DNA of 64,000 nucleotides from Moritella viscosa (GCA_000953735.1 LN554852.1:2305846-2369845); one strand, 5' to 3'; positions 52,209 to 62,431 are shown, numbered from the stretch's first letter. Numbers and translations are program-made. Notes: generated by a model from the sequence alone, not told the origin.

Positions 52209-54035
52209 ATGCTTAATACGTTATCGATCAAAAAACGACTAATAATTTTATTATTATGCCCATTATTGTTACTCACGTTGTTGGTTGGAGATCGAGTCAG
52301 TGATTCTGTGTTTACGTTAAATCAATTAAATAAGCTTAAATATAGAATTGAGCTGCTTACTGAGTCGTTACACTTAAATTCATTACTGCATAGTATAAGA
52401 GTCAACAAACTTTCGAATAACACAGTAGCAAATGAAGATGAACTTACTTCGTTCACGAACGCTGTAAATAAATTAAAAGAATTAGCACCTTTAGCCTTAC
52501 AAAATAGTAACAACGCGATTGATTTATTATCGGATTTAGAAGGTGCAGCTGAAGAACTTACTAGTCTTAACGTTGAAGATGTTAATGATTGGTCTAGCTG
52601 GATCTCGGATACAACGAGTCAATTACTCCTTATATTAGAAAAAAACAATCTTGATATTAATGATAAAGCCATAGAAACTAATATTGAGGTTTTGTATCAA
52701 TTACAGTGGCTTTATTTTTGGGCTAATGAAGAAAATTGGTATATAAACCTTATTGTTTCAGATACTGGTGTTGATGCTAAATCTTTATTACCCGCCATTG
52801 TTGAAAGGCAGCAGCTGTTTATTGAACGATTCATTGCGATTGGTGCTGATAACAGCCAAATATCTCTTTTGCAAAGTACATTCTCTGATAAGGCATTTAT
52901 AGACAGTTATGCATTACGTAATTTGATTCAAAATGAGCACTTCAAAACGAATGCAAGTAATTATGACATATCAGTGTTAGACAAACGTTTAGCATTAATT
53001 AGTCAAGTTGTGTCAAATGTAGGTGCGAACTTATCAGTCAAGATTAAAACAAAGGTTGCTGAAGCTAAAATGCATGTAATAGCATCGAGCATTTTCATTA
53101 CTGCATTATTACTTTGTGCATCTTACTTAGGTTGGATGCTGATTCAACGTATTCTTGGCAACTTAAAAGAAATTATCGCCACGTTAACGCGTATTGAAGA
53201 TACCCATGATTATTCACTAAAAGTGAAAATCGATGGTAACGATGAATTTAGTGCGTTCGCCAAAATGTTAAATAAGCTAATTGAAGAACGTTATACAAAT
53301 GAAAGTCAGATAATTCAGGCGAAGGAGTTAGCCGAACAGGCAAACGTTGCGAAAAGTTCATTTTTAGCGAATATGTCACATGAAATTAGAACCCCGTTGA
53401 ATGGTGTTATTGGCATGTCCGATATTTTAGCTAGCACGAAGTTAACACCTTCACAGCAGGAGCATCTTGCTATTATTGAAAATTCCTCGCAAACATTACT
53501 CATATTAATTAATGATATTTTGGATTTTTCTAAAATTGAATCCGGTCACCTTACCATCTCTAATCATAGCTGTAATTTACGAGAAGTTATTTACGATACT
53601 GTGGCAATTGTCATCCCAACTGCAGCATCCAAGAACTTAGATCTTATCGTCAATATTTCCTCTGAATTACCGACAGACTTATTATTAGATGAGCATAGAT
53701 TACGTCAGGTCTTGATGAACTTATTATCCAACGCTGTTAAATTTACCAATAGTGGTCAAGTTAGTTTGTCACTTAGTTGTACATTACTCTCAAATAAGCG
53801 ATGGGAATTGTCGTTCTCTGTTGCTGATACTGGTACTGGTATCGAAGATGATAAACAACAGAAAATCTTCGAACCTTTTACTCAAGAAGATGGTTCAATT
53901 ACACGAGAATTTGGTGGGACTGGATTAGGGTTAGCGATTAGTAGCCAATTAGTTGAATTAATGGGTGGAAAAATCGATATTGATTCCGTAAAAGGTGAGG
54001 GGAGTAATTTCTATTTTACTATTTACGTAGAGTAA
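52209..54035 (+). CDS. Hybrid-type sensor histidine kinase, N-terminal ORF
   Basis: The 608-residue protein has a first membrane segment (about 12-28), a mostly helical periplasmic region, a second membrane segment (about 290-312), HAMP, then HisKA with His391 in SHEIRTPLNG, and HATPase with NLLSNAVKF and GGTGLGLAIS. It ends FYFTIYVE then TAA, where hybrid kinases normally run on into a receiver. The next ORF continues in the same frame after this stop and holds a receiver, so this is probably the front half of one broken gene. It would sense a periplasmic signal. Confidence 0.85.
   Translation: MLNTLSIKKRLIILLLCPLLLLTLLVGDRVSDSVFTLNQLNKLKYRIELLTESLHLNSLLHSIRVNKLSNNTVANEDELTSFTNAVNKLKELAPLALQNSNNAIDLLSDLEGAAEELTSLNVEDVNDWSSWISDTTSQLLLILEKNNLDINDKAIETNIEVLYQLQWLYFWANEENWYINLIVSDTGVDAKSLLPAIVERQQLFIERFIAIGADNSQISLLQSTFSDKAFIDSYALRNLIQNEHFKTNASNYDISVLDKRLALISQVVSNVGANLSVKIKTKVAEAKMHVIASSIFITALLLCASYLGWMLIQRILGNLKEIIATLTRIEDTHDYSLKVKIDGNDEFSAFAKMLNKLIEERYTNESQIIQAKELAEQANVAKSSFLANMSHEIRTPLNGVIGMSDILASTKLTPSQQEHLAIIENSSQTLLILINDILDFSKIESGHLTISNHSCNLREVIYDTVAIVIPTAASKNLDLIVNISSELPTDLLLDEHRLRQVLMNLLSNAVKFTNSGQVSLSLSCTLLSNKRWELSFSVADTGTGIEDDKQQKIFEPFTQEDGSITREFGGTGLGLAISSQLVELMGGKIDIDSVKGEGSNFYFTIYVE
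54033..54035 (+). other. In-frame TAA separating kinase and receiver ORFs
   Basis: This stop is in frame with the kinase upstream and with the receiver ORF downstream. From it to the GTG at 54060 the frame has no other stop, and the junction sits where hybrid kinases pass from HATPase to receiver. A single changed base would join both ORFs. Confidence 0.75.
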
Positions 54036-54059
54036 TTTGCTGATATTCGCGTTCAGCAG

Positions 54060-54893
54060 GTGGTTCCTATAAATACGAATGTAATAGTTATCACGAATGA
54101 AATGGATTTTAGTAATGACATTTGTACAGAACTATCACGTAATAATTTTTCTGATATAACAACTGTAGTCTATACACAAGATCTCGCGAATAACGTAACG
54201 ATGAATGATTCTACGGAAAAAAACCTTAATCCGTTAATCATTTATTGCCAGAATAGCGTTCAATTAACACTAAAAGACATAGATTCGTTAGGTAAATTAG
54301 CGCTTAAACATACTTTTATTTTAGTGCAGTCACATACAGATGATAAGTATGATTTTGATAATAGAATTGATGGTTTAATTACCATGCCATTACTTGGTAG
54401 CCGATTACTTAAAACCATGAAATCTGCGCTGATGAACAAGGCTGAATCAGAGACAAACATAGTACCGAGTTTAGCTAGTGAAGTAATGGGCGAAGATATT
54501 GCAGTAGATAATATGCTTATTCTTATTGTAGAAGATAATTTGATTAATCAAAAAGTCGCCACCTTGCTATTAAAACAGTGTGGTTATGATAGCCATATTG
54601 CGAATAACGGTGAAGAAGCTGTCGCAATGGTATCTTCTGGTGAACATAAGTATAAGGCCATATTAATGGATTGTATGATGCCAGTTATGGATGGGTTTAC
54701 AGCGACAGAGCATATCCGGAAATGGGAAACATCATTTTCCGTACCAGAAACACCTATTATTGCATTAACCGCTAGTGTGTTGGATGCTGATATCCAACGT
54801 TGTTTTGATGTTGGTATGAATGACTATGTACCTAAGCCATTTAAAAAAGATCTACTCATAGAGAAAATTGAGCGGCTAGCAAGCGCCGCTTAA
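54060..54893 (+). CDS. Receiver-domain ORF, probable C-terminal half of the hybrid kinase
   Basis: If translated on its own the 277-residue product starts at GTG 54060 with only a weak site. Residues 1-130 look like a degenerate receiver without the usual acidic pair, and residues 155-275 are a good receiver (Asp204 in LMDCMMPVMDGF, Lys in VPKPF). Same frame as the kinase and a 24-base gap without other stops point to a nonsense-split hybrid kinase. It ends eight bases before the convergent channel gene. Confidence 0.75.
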   Translation: MVPINTNVIVITNEMDFSNDICTELSRNNFSDITTVVYTQDLANNVTMNDSTEKNLNPLIIYCQNSVQLTLKDIDSLGKLALKHTFILVQSHTDDKYDFDNRIDGLITMPLLGSRLLKTMKSALMNKAESETNIVPSLASEVMGEDIAVDNMLILIVEDNLINQKVATLLLKQCGYDSHIANNGEEAVAMVSSGEHKYKAILMDCMMPVMDGFTATEHIRKWETSFSVPETPIIALTASVLDADIQRCFDVGMNDYVPKPFKKDLLIEKIERLASAA

Positions 54894-54900
54894 GCTGATA

Positions 54901-55689
54901 TTATCGATCTTGTTTAGGCTCTGAAGTAGGGGGCTGCTGACGTAGTAACATTTTCAGTTCAGCAATATCCTGCTTTAAGGCCATGACCTCTGTATGTAAG
55001 GTATTTACATTTGAGGTTTGTTCTATTTTAGATTCTTTTCCACCATCAACAAACCATGAGGAAATAAACCCAGTAAATGTGCCGAATAAACCAACTCCGG
55101 CTGTCATGAGTAGTGCCGCTATGATGCGCCCTCCTGTTGTTACAGGATAATAATCACCATAACCAACCGTTGTTATGGTGACAAATGACCACCAAAGCGC
55201 ATCTACACCATTGTTGATGTTACTGCCTATTTGCCCTTGTTCTAACAGCAGAATACCGACAGCACCAAAGGTTACAAGCACAAATGAAATTGCAGACACT
55301 AAGGAGAATGTCGCTTTAAAGCGATGTTCAAAGATCATTTTAAGCACGAGCTTAGATGATCGAATATGCTGAATAGCGCGGAGGATCCGCGCAATACGAA
55401 TCATACGTATAAATTGAAGTTGCTCTACCATCGGAATACTGGATAATAAGTCAATCCAACCCCATTTCATAAATTTCAGCTTACTCTCTGCTTGATAAAA
55501 GCGAATGATAAAGTCGGTAAAAAAGAACAAACAAATAATATTATCAACACTGGTCAATATTTCGGTCACGTTACTAGACAGTGTAAATACGAGCTGAAGC
55601 AGTGATGAAACAACAACATGCAGTGATAAGATCAGCATGAAGATTTGAAATGGATTAACATCATTATTGGTTTTAAGTTTTGTTTGCAC
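54901..55689 (-). CDS. Voltage-gated-like potassium channel protein
   Basis: The 262-residue protein has six membrane segments. S4 carries spaced arginines ([18 protein letters not shown]) and the pore filter is TVGYGD near residue 178. A short helical cytoplasmic tail follows, with coiled-coil character and a Gln/Pro-rich end. It passes potassium through the inner membrane. It is convergent with the receiver ORF. Confidence 0.85.
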   Translation of the reverse strand: MQTKLKTNNDVNPFQIFMLILSLHVVVSSLLQLVFTLSSNVTEILTSVDNIICLFFFTDFIIRFYQAESKLKFMKWGWIDLLSSIPMVEQLQFIRMIRIARILRAIQHIRSSKLVLKMIFEHRFKATFSLVSAISFVLVTFGAVGILLLEQGQIGSNINNGVDALWWSFVTITTVGYGDYYPVTTGGRIIAALLMTAGVGLFGTFTGFISSWFVDGGKESKIEQTSNVNTLHTEVMALKQDIAELKMLLRQQPPTSEPKQDR

Positions 55690-55809
55690 AGGTTAGCGCC
55701 TTGATTCATTGATTTTATTAATATAAACGTTACTGCGTAGCAAAACAAAATATTTTTATAGTGGCTTCGTTAATCGGCGTGGTGACAGTGCAATGTGGAG
55801 GTGTAAGTT

Positions 55810-56133
55810 ATGTATGTTATTATTTTTTATGTGCCGCAAGCAAATGTGGAAGGTGTTAAGCAAGCGTTGTTTAAAGCTGGTGCGGGTACTATCGGCGATT
55901 ATGCGCGTTGCGCTTGGCAATGTTTAGGCACTGGTCAATTTAAGCCATTACTGGGTAGTCAGCCACATATCGGTACGTTAAATGAAATAGAATTTGTTGA
56001 TGAGTTTAGAGTCGAAATGGTTTGCTGTGCGGATAATGTAAGGGCTGCAGTTAATGCGTTGATTTCTGCCCACCCTTACGAAGAGCCCGCTTATCACATT
56101 TTACAAACACTCAATGTTGATGATTTACCTTAG
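55810..56133 (+). CDS. YqfO/NIF3-like CutA-fold protein
   Basis: A 107-residue protein with a GGAGGTG site before its ATG. It has VPQANVEGVKQALFKAGAG, then IGDYARCAWQCLGTGQF, then AHPYEEPAYHI, the pattern of the insert domain of YqfO/NIF3 proteins found as a separate gene in gammaproteobacteria. Its role is unknown; a metal-related task is often suggested by its CutA-like fold. Confidence 0.75.
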   Translation: MYVIIFYVPQANVEGVKQALFKAGAGTIGDYARCAWQCLGTGQFKPLLGSQPHIGTLNEIEFVDEFRVEMVCCADNVRAAVNALISAHPYEEPAYHILQTLNVDDLP

Positions 56134-56151
56134 CGTAAAATAGAATCTAAC

Positions 56152-56889
56152 TTAGCGATTGGTTACACTGATTATAGCTGAAATTGTTTTTGCACAAGTA
56201 ACTGAGATTAAACTGTCAGCATCCTGTTCAGTTCCCATTGTAACCGTTGAATGGGATTTCATGGCACTTTTTCTAGTTGTCTTTCCTGATAAGTGTAGCT
56301 CTTTCGCTTTTGTGATAGAGATGATCTTTTCAGCATTGTCTGGGTTGACACCTGCACCAGGCATAATACTGATTCTACCATCCGCTTGAATGACTAACTC
56401 TTTGATAAGCTCACAACCTTGTTCTGCTCTAGCTTGTTGGCCTGATGTTAAAACGCGTTCACAACCTGCATTGATTAAGATTTCTAATGCTTGTTTAGGA
56501 TCATTACATAGATCAAAGGCCCTGTGGAAGGTTACGCCGATATCGCGAGAGGCCGCCATTAAACGTTTTAATGCGGCTTCATCAATATCACCTTCTGATG
56601 TTAATGCACCAATGACTACACCTTGGATACCTAGCAGTTTCATGAATTTAATATCAGAAACCATGATATCAACTTCTTGCTCACTATATATAAAATCACC
56701 TGCGCGAGGGCGGATTATTGTATAAAGGGGGATAGTTGCTAGATCGAGAGACTTTTGGACAAAACCAGCATTGGCGGTTAGGCCTCCTAACGCTAAAGCT
56801 GAGCACAGTTCGATACGATCTGCACCAGCCAGCTGAGCCGTTTGAAGTGACTCTATATTATCGACACATACCTCTATTGTAATGGTCAT
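56152..56889 (-). CDS. cutC: Copper homeostasis protein CutC
   Basis: The 245-residue TIM-barrel protein matches CutC: EVCVDNIESLQTAQLAGADRIELC at the start, IRPRAGDF, TFHRAFD, VLTSGQ, and IMPGAGVN. Exact function in bacteria is debated, with an early link to copper tolerance. It stands alone on the minus strand. Confidence 0.9.
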   Translation of the reverse strand: MTITIEVCVDNIESLQTAQLAGADRIELCSALALGGLTANAGFVQKSLDLATIPLYTIIRPRAGDFIYSEQEVDIMVSDIKFMKLLGIQGVVIGALTSEGDIDEAALKRLMAASRDIGVTFHRAFDLCNDPKQALEILINAGCERVLTSGQQARAEQGCELIKELVIQADGRISIMPGAGVNPDNAEKIISITKAKELHLSGKTTRKSAMKSHSTVTMGTEQDADSLISVTCAKTISAIISVTNR

Positions 56890-56947
56890 AAGTTTCTCTT
56901 TATTACAAAAATAAAGTGATCATAGGCAGTTCTGTATAATATGAAAG

Positions 56948-56971
56948 TAAAAAAGACGACTAAGGTCGTCT
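56948..56971 (-). terminator. Terminator of the acyl-CoA synthetase operon
   Basis: On the minus strand AGACGAC and GTCGTCT pair around a four-base loop, and six T residues follow. It is 38 bases after the acyl-CoA synthetase stop. Confidence 0.75.
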
Positions 56972-57008
56972 AGATCAATCCTTATGATAAAAAACCACAA
57001 TATTAGAG

Positions 57009-58820
57009 CTAGAAAGACAATTGTTTTTTATCAATTGCAGTTATCGTACTTTTTTCTAATGCCGTATAGCTATTCTGTTTAGGAAGTTTGATAAGAATTA
57101 CTTCTTTCGACATATTTGGGTAGTATGATTCTTTTTTCAAATCTGTTTTTTTATATTTGAACGTACCTGTCATTTCTTGTTGTTCACGTAAACGTACAAA
57201 TATAGGTTGTGCATAGCTTGGCAGTACAGATGTAACGTGTTGAAAGAAGTCTGCTGCTGAGAATTCATGTATTGGGCAATTCAAAGTAAGCGCAACCATA
57301 CCAGCTCGACCATCATGATGTGGTAGTTCGATACCATAAGCAACAGTCTGGTCAACTTGATTAAACTCATTAAGTTGACCTTCTACTTGTGTCGTCGCCA
57401 CATTCTCACCTTTCCAACGGAACGTATCACCTAATCTATCGACGAAAGATATATGTCTAAACCCTTGATATTTAACGAGGTCACCAGTGTTGAAATAGCA
57501 GTCATTATCTTTAAGTACCGATCGGAATAGTTTTTTATTACTTTCTTTATTATCGGTGTAACCATCAAAAGGGGATCGCTTGGTGATTTTTGTTAATAGT
57601 AAACCCACACCACCTGTTCTTACTTTGATCATTTTCCCTTTTTCATTGTACAGGGGTTCGTCATTATCAATATCATACTCTACAACGGTAAAGGCAAGTG
57701 GCGTAATGCCTGCGGTGTGAGGTAAGTTCAATGCATTGGTAAAGACAAGGTTACATTCACTGGCACCATAGAATTCGTTAATATGTTCGATCCCAAAACG
57801 CTGTTGGAACTCATCCCAAATCTCTGGGCGTAAACCATTGCCAATAATCTTTTTAATGCCGTGTTGTTTATCGTTATCTTTTGCTGGCACATTTAGAAGG
57901 TATCGGCATAGCTCGCCAATATAGGTAAATGCGGTTGCATTGTGGGTTCGTATTTCATCCCAGAATCGACTGGAACTGAATTTTTCAGAAAGAGCAAGTG
58001 TGGCTGCATTACCAAACACAGCACTTAATGAAACGGTTAATGCGTTGTTATGATACAAGGGGAGTGATAGGTATAATACATCATCAGCAGTAAGGCGTAA
58101 TGATGCCATCCCTATCCCTGACATTGACTTAAACCAGCGATGGTGACTCATTTTTGCTGCTTTAGGTAAGCCAGTTGTCCCTGAGGTGAAAATATAAAAT
58201 GCAGAATTTTTAAGCTGAATTTTAGGCGTTGAGTCAGGGTTTAATACCGAATAATTTTCTACTAACTTTGATATATCTCTAAACTTAATAGGGTGCTTTG
58301 GTTTGTTTAATGCCGGTATATAAAAAATATTGTTTTTCAGTGTTTGTGGTAAGTTCTCTTTAATATCATTAATAGCCGAATTATAGACTTCATCTGCGAT
58401 AATTAATTTTGTATCGACAACTGCTAGGCTATGTTCGAGGACCGCATTTCTTTGTGTCGTATTTATCATACAAGCAATTGCACCGAGCTTAACAACTGCA
58501 AGCGCAATAATAATGGTTTCAGGCCTATTATCGAGCATGATTGCCACTTTATCATTATGGTTAATCCCGTACTCATGTAAATAATTTGCATATTGATTTG
58601 CTTGATTGTTCAGATCTTCGTAGCTATAACGTTGGTCTTTGAACTGAATTGCAATCAAACCAGAGTTTTTAATAGCCTGCTCTTCAAGTAGTAAACCAAT
58701 AGACATATAACGTTCTGGCTTTGCTTTTTGTAAGTGCCACAAGCCTTTTAAAATAGGCTTAGGTGTTTTTAATATATTGATTGTGCTTTTGAATAATTGC
58801 TTCCTGGATATAACAGTCAT
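57009..58820 (-). CDS. Long-chain acyl-CoA synthetase (FadD6/VLACS type)
   Basis: The 603-residue AMP-forming enzyme has the P-loop-like IFTSGTTGLPKAAKM segment (about 210), the YGASECN motif (about 352), DTGD-type NTGDLV (about 447), and GDTFRWKGENVATTQV (about 463), which carries the enzyme's FRWKGENV hallmark of the very-long-chain (FATP/FadD6) branch. It activates fatty acids with CoA. It lies three bases after a MaoC-like gene, in one operon. Confidence 0.85.
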   Translation of the reverse strand: MTVISRKQLFKSTINILKTPKPILKGLWHLQKAKPERYMSIGLLLEEQAIKNSGLIAIQFKDQRYSYEDLNNQANQYANYLHEYGINHNDKVAIMLDNRPETIIIALAVVKLGAIACMINTTQRNAVLEHSLAVVDTKLIIADEVYNSAINDIKENLPQTLKNNIFYIPALNKPKHPIKFRDISKLVENYSVLNPDSTPKIQLKNSAFYIFTSGTTGLPKAAKMSHHRWFKSMSGIGMASLRLTADDVLYLSLPLYHNNALTVSLSAVFGNAATLALSEKFSSSRFWDEIRTHNATAFTYIGELCRYLLNVPAKDNDKQHGIKKIIGNGLRPEIWDEFQQRFGIEHINEFYGASECNLVFTNALNLPHTAGITPLAFTVVEYDIDNDEPLYNEKGKMIKVRTGGVGLLLTKITKRSPFDGYTDNKESNKKLFRSVLKDNDCYFNTGDLVKYQGFRHISFVDRLGDTFRWKGENVATTQVEGQLNEFNQVDQTVAYGIELPHHDGRAGMVALTLNCPIHEFSAADFFQHVTSVLPSYAQPIFVRLREQQEMTGTFKYKKTDLKKESYYPNMSKEVILIKLPKQNSYTALEKSTITAIDKKQLSF

Positions 58821-58823
58821 AAG

Positions 58824-59744
58824 TTAATTCATTCTATTGAGTAAAGGGAGTATGACACCTGATAAATGAGTCACGCATTGTTCTGAATCCATTAAACTAA
58901 ATGTATTGTTTTGCTGTGATAATGCGACGTTCAAACAAACTTGAGTAGGTAAATAAATAGCATTTTTAAATTGAACATTAATACTAATATGTTGAATATC
59001 AATAAGTACTTCTAATTGTGCGAGTACGCGTGCTTTGGCTAACATGCCGTGCATCATCGTGGTTCTAAACCCCATTAATTTTGCTGGGATATGATGTAAG
59101 TGGATAGGATTTGCATCTTTTGAAATATAAGCATATTTAAGCGCATCCAAAGCTGTAAATTGTAATGATGAAATTGCCTTTATCTCTTGTTTATTCAATG
59201 CAGAATGGTACGAGTCTGTGGTTTTAGACTGTCGAAAATGTATGTCTGGTCGTTTTTGTTTTAATGATTGTAAGAAGGTCGAACTGCACTCCCATACTAA
59301 TTTACCATTCTCAAAAATATCAATATGGGTCTCAATGAAACGACCCTTGTTAGAGGTATGGTCATGACCAACATGACACAAAATGGTAAGTGTTGTATTT
59401 TGCTTAATAGGAATATGTTGAGTTATACGGTTTGAATAATGAATGAGCCCCAATATTGAGACTGGAAACGCTTTAGATGTCATTAACTTCATTAATAAAG
59501 GAAAGGCAACCACGAAAGGGTATGCAGCAGGTAGATAACCAGTATGCTTAAAGCCACAGCAGTTAATATATTGCTGAAAATTGTTTAAATCTATCGACAG
59601 ACCACTAACACAGTATTGCTGTGTAAAAGGCTTTTTTGACGATGATTTAGTTATTGCTTTCACAATTGTATTGAGTACAGCTTTCGTGTACGAAACAGTA
59701 ATTGAAGGTTGTTTTTTAAAGTGTGTAATTGATTTTGTCGTCAT
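58824..59744 (-). CDS. MaoC-like (HtdX-type) dehydratase
   Basis: I chose ATG 59744; the frame opens at a TTG at 59762. The 306-residue protein has two hot-dog halves. The second carries the hydratase motif with AYISKDANPIHL (residues near 204), where active enzymes have S-x-D-x-N-P-x-H, followed by a catalytic-type HGMLAKA (near 230). It would hydrate enoyl-CoA. It pairs with the acyl-CoA synthetase directly downstream. Confidence 0.75.
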   Translation of the reverse strand: MTTKSITHFKKQPSITVSYTKAVLNTIVKAITKSSSKKPFTQQYCVSGLSIDLNNFQQYINCCGFKHTGYLPAAYPFVVAFPLLMKLMTSKAFPVSILGLIHYSNRITQHIPIKQNTTLTILCHVGHDHTSNKGRFIETHIDIFENGKLVWECSSTFLQSLKQKRPDIHFRQSKTTDSYHSALNKQEIKAISSLQFTALDALKYAYISKDANPIHLHHIPAKLMGFRTTMMHGMLAKARVLAQLEVLIDIQHISINVQFKNAIYLPTQVCLNVALSQQNNTFSLMDSEQCVTHLSGVILPLLNRMN

Positions 59745-59933
59745 GATAAATAAATTGCGCAATGATATGTTGCAATTATGTTAAGCTCTTTGTGTGATGG
59801 TTGAATTGGCGAGTGTTTAATTGGTTAATGGCAGCTCGGTCAAATACCTGACTTAAATTGTGTTACTCAATCCTTTGATAGTGGTAGAGTTAGTGGATCA
59901 AACAAAGATTTAAAGTTAATAAGTGGAATAATT

Positions 59934-60938
59934 ATGCAAGATGCGGGCGTATTATTACGTATTGCTTATGCGGCAATGAAAGAGTTAGATATCGATGTAC
60001 TCGAAGTACTCTCTCGTTGCAACATTAGTGAAGACGTGCTGAATGATAAGGATTTACGTACACCTAATCAGGCACAAACACATTTTTGGCAGGTCCTTGA
60101 GGACATAAGTAAAGATCCAAATATTGGCATTTCACTTGGTGAACGCATGCCTGTTTTTACTGGTCAAGTTTTGCAGTATCTTTTTTTGAGTAGTCCTACG
60201 TTTGGTACAGGTTGGGAGCGAGCCGCAAAATACTTTAGGTTGATTAGTGACGCGGCAAGAGCTTCTATTCATATTGAAGATGATCTCGCGAGGCTATCTG
60301 TTAATTTAGACGGGATGACTGAAGATGCTAATCGGCACTTGAATGACTGCTTAGTGATTGGTGCATTTAAATTTTGCTTGCATGTTACTGAAGGTGACTT
60401 TAAAGCCAATAAAATAGCCTTTGCTCATCAACAGCCCGAAGATTTAACGGCATATTCTAACGTCTTTCCTTGCCCTCTTGAGTTTTCCGCGGCAGATAAC
60501 TTTATTTATTTTGATGCTGATTTGCTAGATCGACCTTCAACACATGCTGAGCCCGAGTTGTTTGCATTGCACGAGCAGCTCGCTAGCAGAAAAGTTGCAA
60601 AGTTAGAACTTAAAGATATCGTGGATAAGGTGCGTGGCGTTATTGCGCAGCAACTTGAATCGGGTGTTGTGACATTAGAAAGTATTGCAACTGAGCTTGA
60701 TATGAAGCCGCGCATGTTACGGGCTAAGCTGGCTGAGATAGATTATAATTTTAATCAAATACTAGCCGATTTCCGTTGTGAGCTGTCTAAAAAACTGTTG
60801 GCGAATACGAATGAATCAATTGATCAGATTGTATATCTAACTGGATTTTCAGAGCCAAGTACTTTTTATCGTGCATTTAAACGTTGGGTACAAATGACCC
60901 CAATTGAATATCGCCGAAGTAAGCGGGTTGATGATTAA
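59934..60938 (+). CDS. AraC-family regulator
   Basis: The 334-residue regulator has an Arabinose_bd-like N-terminal domain (about 1-200), which binds fatty-acid-like or other effectors in related proteins, and a C-terminal AraC helix-turn-helix pair ending FSEPSTFYRAFKRWVQMTPIEYRR. It is divergent from the MaoC/acyl-CoA synthetase operon and convergent with the FabG4-like gene, so control of this cluster is likely. Confidence 0.8.
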   Translation: MQDAGVLLRIAYAAMKELDIDVLEVLSRCNISEDVLNDKDLRTPNQAQTHFWQVLEDISKDPNIGISLGERMPVFTGQVLQYLFLSSPTFGTGWERAAKYFRLISDAARASIHIEDDLARLSVNLDGMTEDANRHLNDCLVIGAFKFCLHVTEGDFKANKIAFAHQQPEDLTAYSNVFPCPLEFSAADNFIYFDADLLDRPSTHAEPELFALHEQLASRKVAKLELKDIVDKVRGVIAQQLESGVVTLESIATELDMKPRMLRAKLAEIDYNFNQILADFRCELSKKLLANTNESIDQIVYLTGFSEPSTFYRAFKRWVQMTPIEYRRSKRVDD

Positions 60939-60965
60939 TAAATCTAGAAGAATTTAACCTAGAAA

Positions 60966-61001
60966 GAAATAGCTGCTATCCATCAAGGTCGCAGCTATTT
61001 C
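60966..61001. terminator. Hairpin between the AraC gene and the reductase gene
   Basis: GAAATAGCTGC and GCAGCTATTTC are perfect 11-base arms around a 14-base loop, between convergent stops at 60938 and 61016. The T-run is short, so it is a probable rather than clear terminator. Confidence 0.55.
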
Positions 61002-61015
61002 AGCGTTACGTATCC

Positions 61016-62431
61016 CTAAGCGCCAATTAATGATTGTCCGCAAATTCGAATTGTATTTCCTGTCACACCTGCTGCTTGTGGTTGCGCAAAAAATGCAATC
61101 GCTTCGGCTACATCAATTGGTTTACCTCCCTGTTTTAATGAATTCATTCGGCGACCAGCTTCACGGACGGTAAAGGGGATCGCGGCAGTCATTTTTGTTT
61201 CGATAAAACCAGGGGCAACGGCATTAATGGTTATATTCTTTTCAGCAAGTGGTTTTTGCATCGCATTGACATAACCAATAACGGCAGCCTTAGAGGTTGC
61301 ATAATTTGTTTGACCAAAGTTTCCAGCAATGCCACTCATCGAAGATACGCAAATAATTCGACCATATTGATTCAATAGATTGTCACTTAGTAATCGCTCA
61401 TTAATTCTTTCCATGGCCGACAAATTAATATCCATAAGTACGTCCCAGTGATAATTAGTCATACGTGCGAGGGTTTTATCTTTTGTAACCCCTGCATTAT
61501 GTACAATGATATCAAGTGATACCTCACGTACAAATTCGGCAATGATAGTAGGCGCATCATCAGACGTGATGTCAGCTACGATAGTACTGCCTTTTAAGCG
61601 ATGTGCGATTTTGTCAAGATCCATTTTCAGTGCTGGTATATCTAAACAAATTACATGAGCGCCATCGCGAGCGAGAGTTTCAGCAATAGCAGCTCCAATA
61701 CCACGAGATGCACCAGTAACAAGCGCAGTTTTTCCTTGTAAAGGTTTAGCGAGGTTAACTGTGCCGTGTATTGCTCCTGGTTTTACATTAAGCACTTGTG
61801 CTGATATATAGGCTGATTTCGTAGAGGTAAGGAAACGGAGTGGGGCGTTAAGCAATGATTCACTGCCTGCCTGTGCATACATAAGTTGGCATGTGCTGCC
61901 ATTTTTACCTATTTCCTTGGCTAAGCTACGACAAAAACCTTCTAAGGATCGTTGTACAGTAGCGTAACTCACATCCTCAAGGTGCTCACTCGGACGACCT
62001 AAAACGATGACTCTGCTACATTTTGATAGTTGTTTTATTACAGGCTGGAAAAATCGGTGTAACGCGCTTAATTGTTTACTTGTTTTAATACCTGATGCAT
62101 CAAAGACAATGCAGTTAAATTTATCTGATTTACTCATTGTATTTAAGCTAATTGGGGTCGCACTGAGTAGGGTATTATTAAATTGCTCATTAAGGTTGGC
62201 TAACTCTAGCGTGCTATTTGGATAAGAGATAGCAAGTTCTGCATCGTTAAATGTGTCAATGATGGGTTTTATCAGATCACTATTCGTGGCAGCCCCAATA
62301 AGTAAACGACCAGAAATAAGATCTGAACCGTGAGAGAAGCGCGTTAATGTAACAGGTTGTGGAAGATTAAGCATTTTGAATAAAGCTGATGTCCACTTAC
62401 CATTGGCGATCTTTGCATACGTATCCGTCAT
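61016..62431 (-). CDS. FabG4-type 3-oxoacyl reductase
   Basis: The 471-residue protein has a short-chain dehydrogenase in its second half: TGASRGIGAAIAE (about 239), NAG (about 314), the SSMSG serine and YATSKAA catalytic Tyr-Lys (about 366-386). The first 220 residues form an extra Rossmann/flavodoxin-like domain, as in mycobacterial FabG4 (Rv0242c), which reduces 3-oxoacyl-CoA with NADH. It is divergent from the thiolase gene at 62786, the same neighbour set as in mycobacteria. Confidence 0.85.
   Translation of the reverse strand: MTDTYAKIANGKWTSALFKMLNLPQPVTLTRFSHGSDLISGRLLIGAATNSDLIKPIIDTFNDAELAISYPNSTLELANLNEQFNNTLLSATPISLNTMSKSDKFNCIVFDASGIKTSKQLSALHRFFQPVIKQLSKCSRVIVLGRPSEHLEDVSYATVQRSLEGFCRSLAKEIGKNGSTCQLMYAQAGSESLLNAPLRFLTSTKSAYISAQVLNVKPGAIHGTVNLAKPLQGKTALVTGASRGIGAAIAETLARDGAHVICLDIPALKMDLDKIAHRLKGSTIVADITSDDAPTIIAEFVREVSLDIIVHNAGVTKDKTLARMTNYHWDVLMDINLSAMERINERLLSDNLLNQYGRIICVSSMSGIAGNFGQTNYATSKAAVIGYVNAMQKPLAEKNITINAVAPGFIETKMTAAIPFTVREAGRRMNSLKQGGKPIDVAEAIAFFAQPQAAGVTGNTIRICGQSLIGA

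Noticed and set aside
56159-56725. Plus-strand ORFs of 76 and 111 residues opposite cutC
   Set aside because: Antisense shadows of a well-conserved gene.
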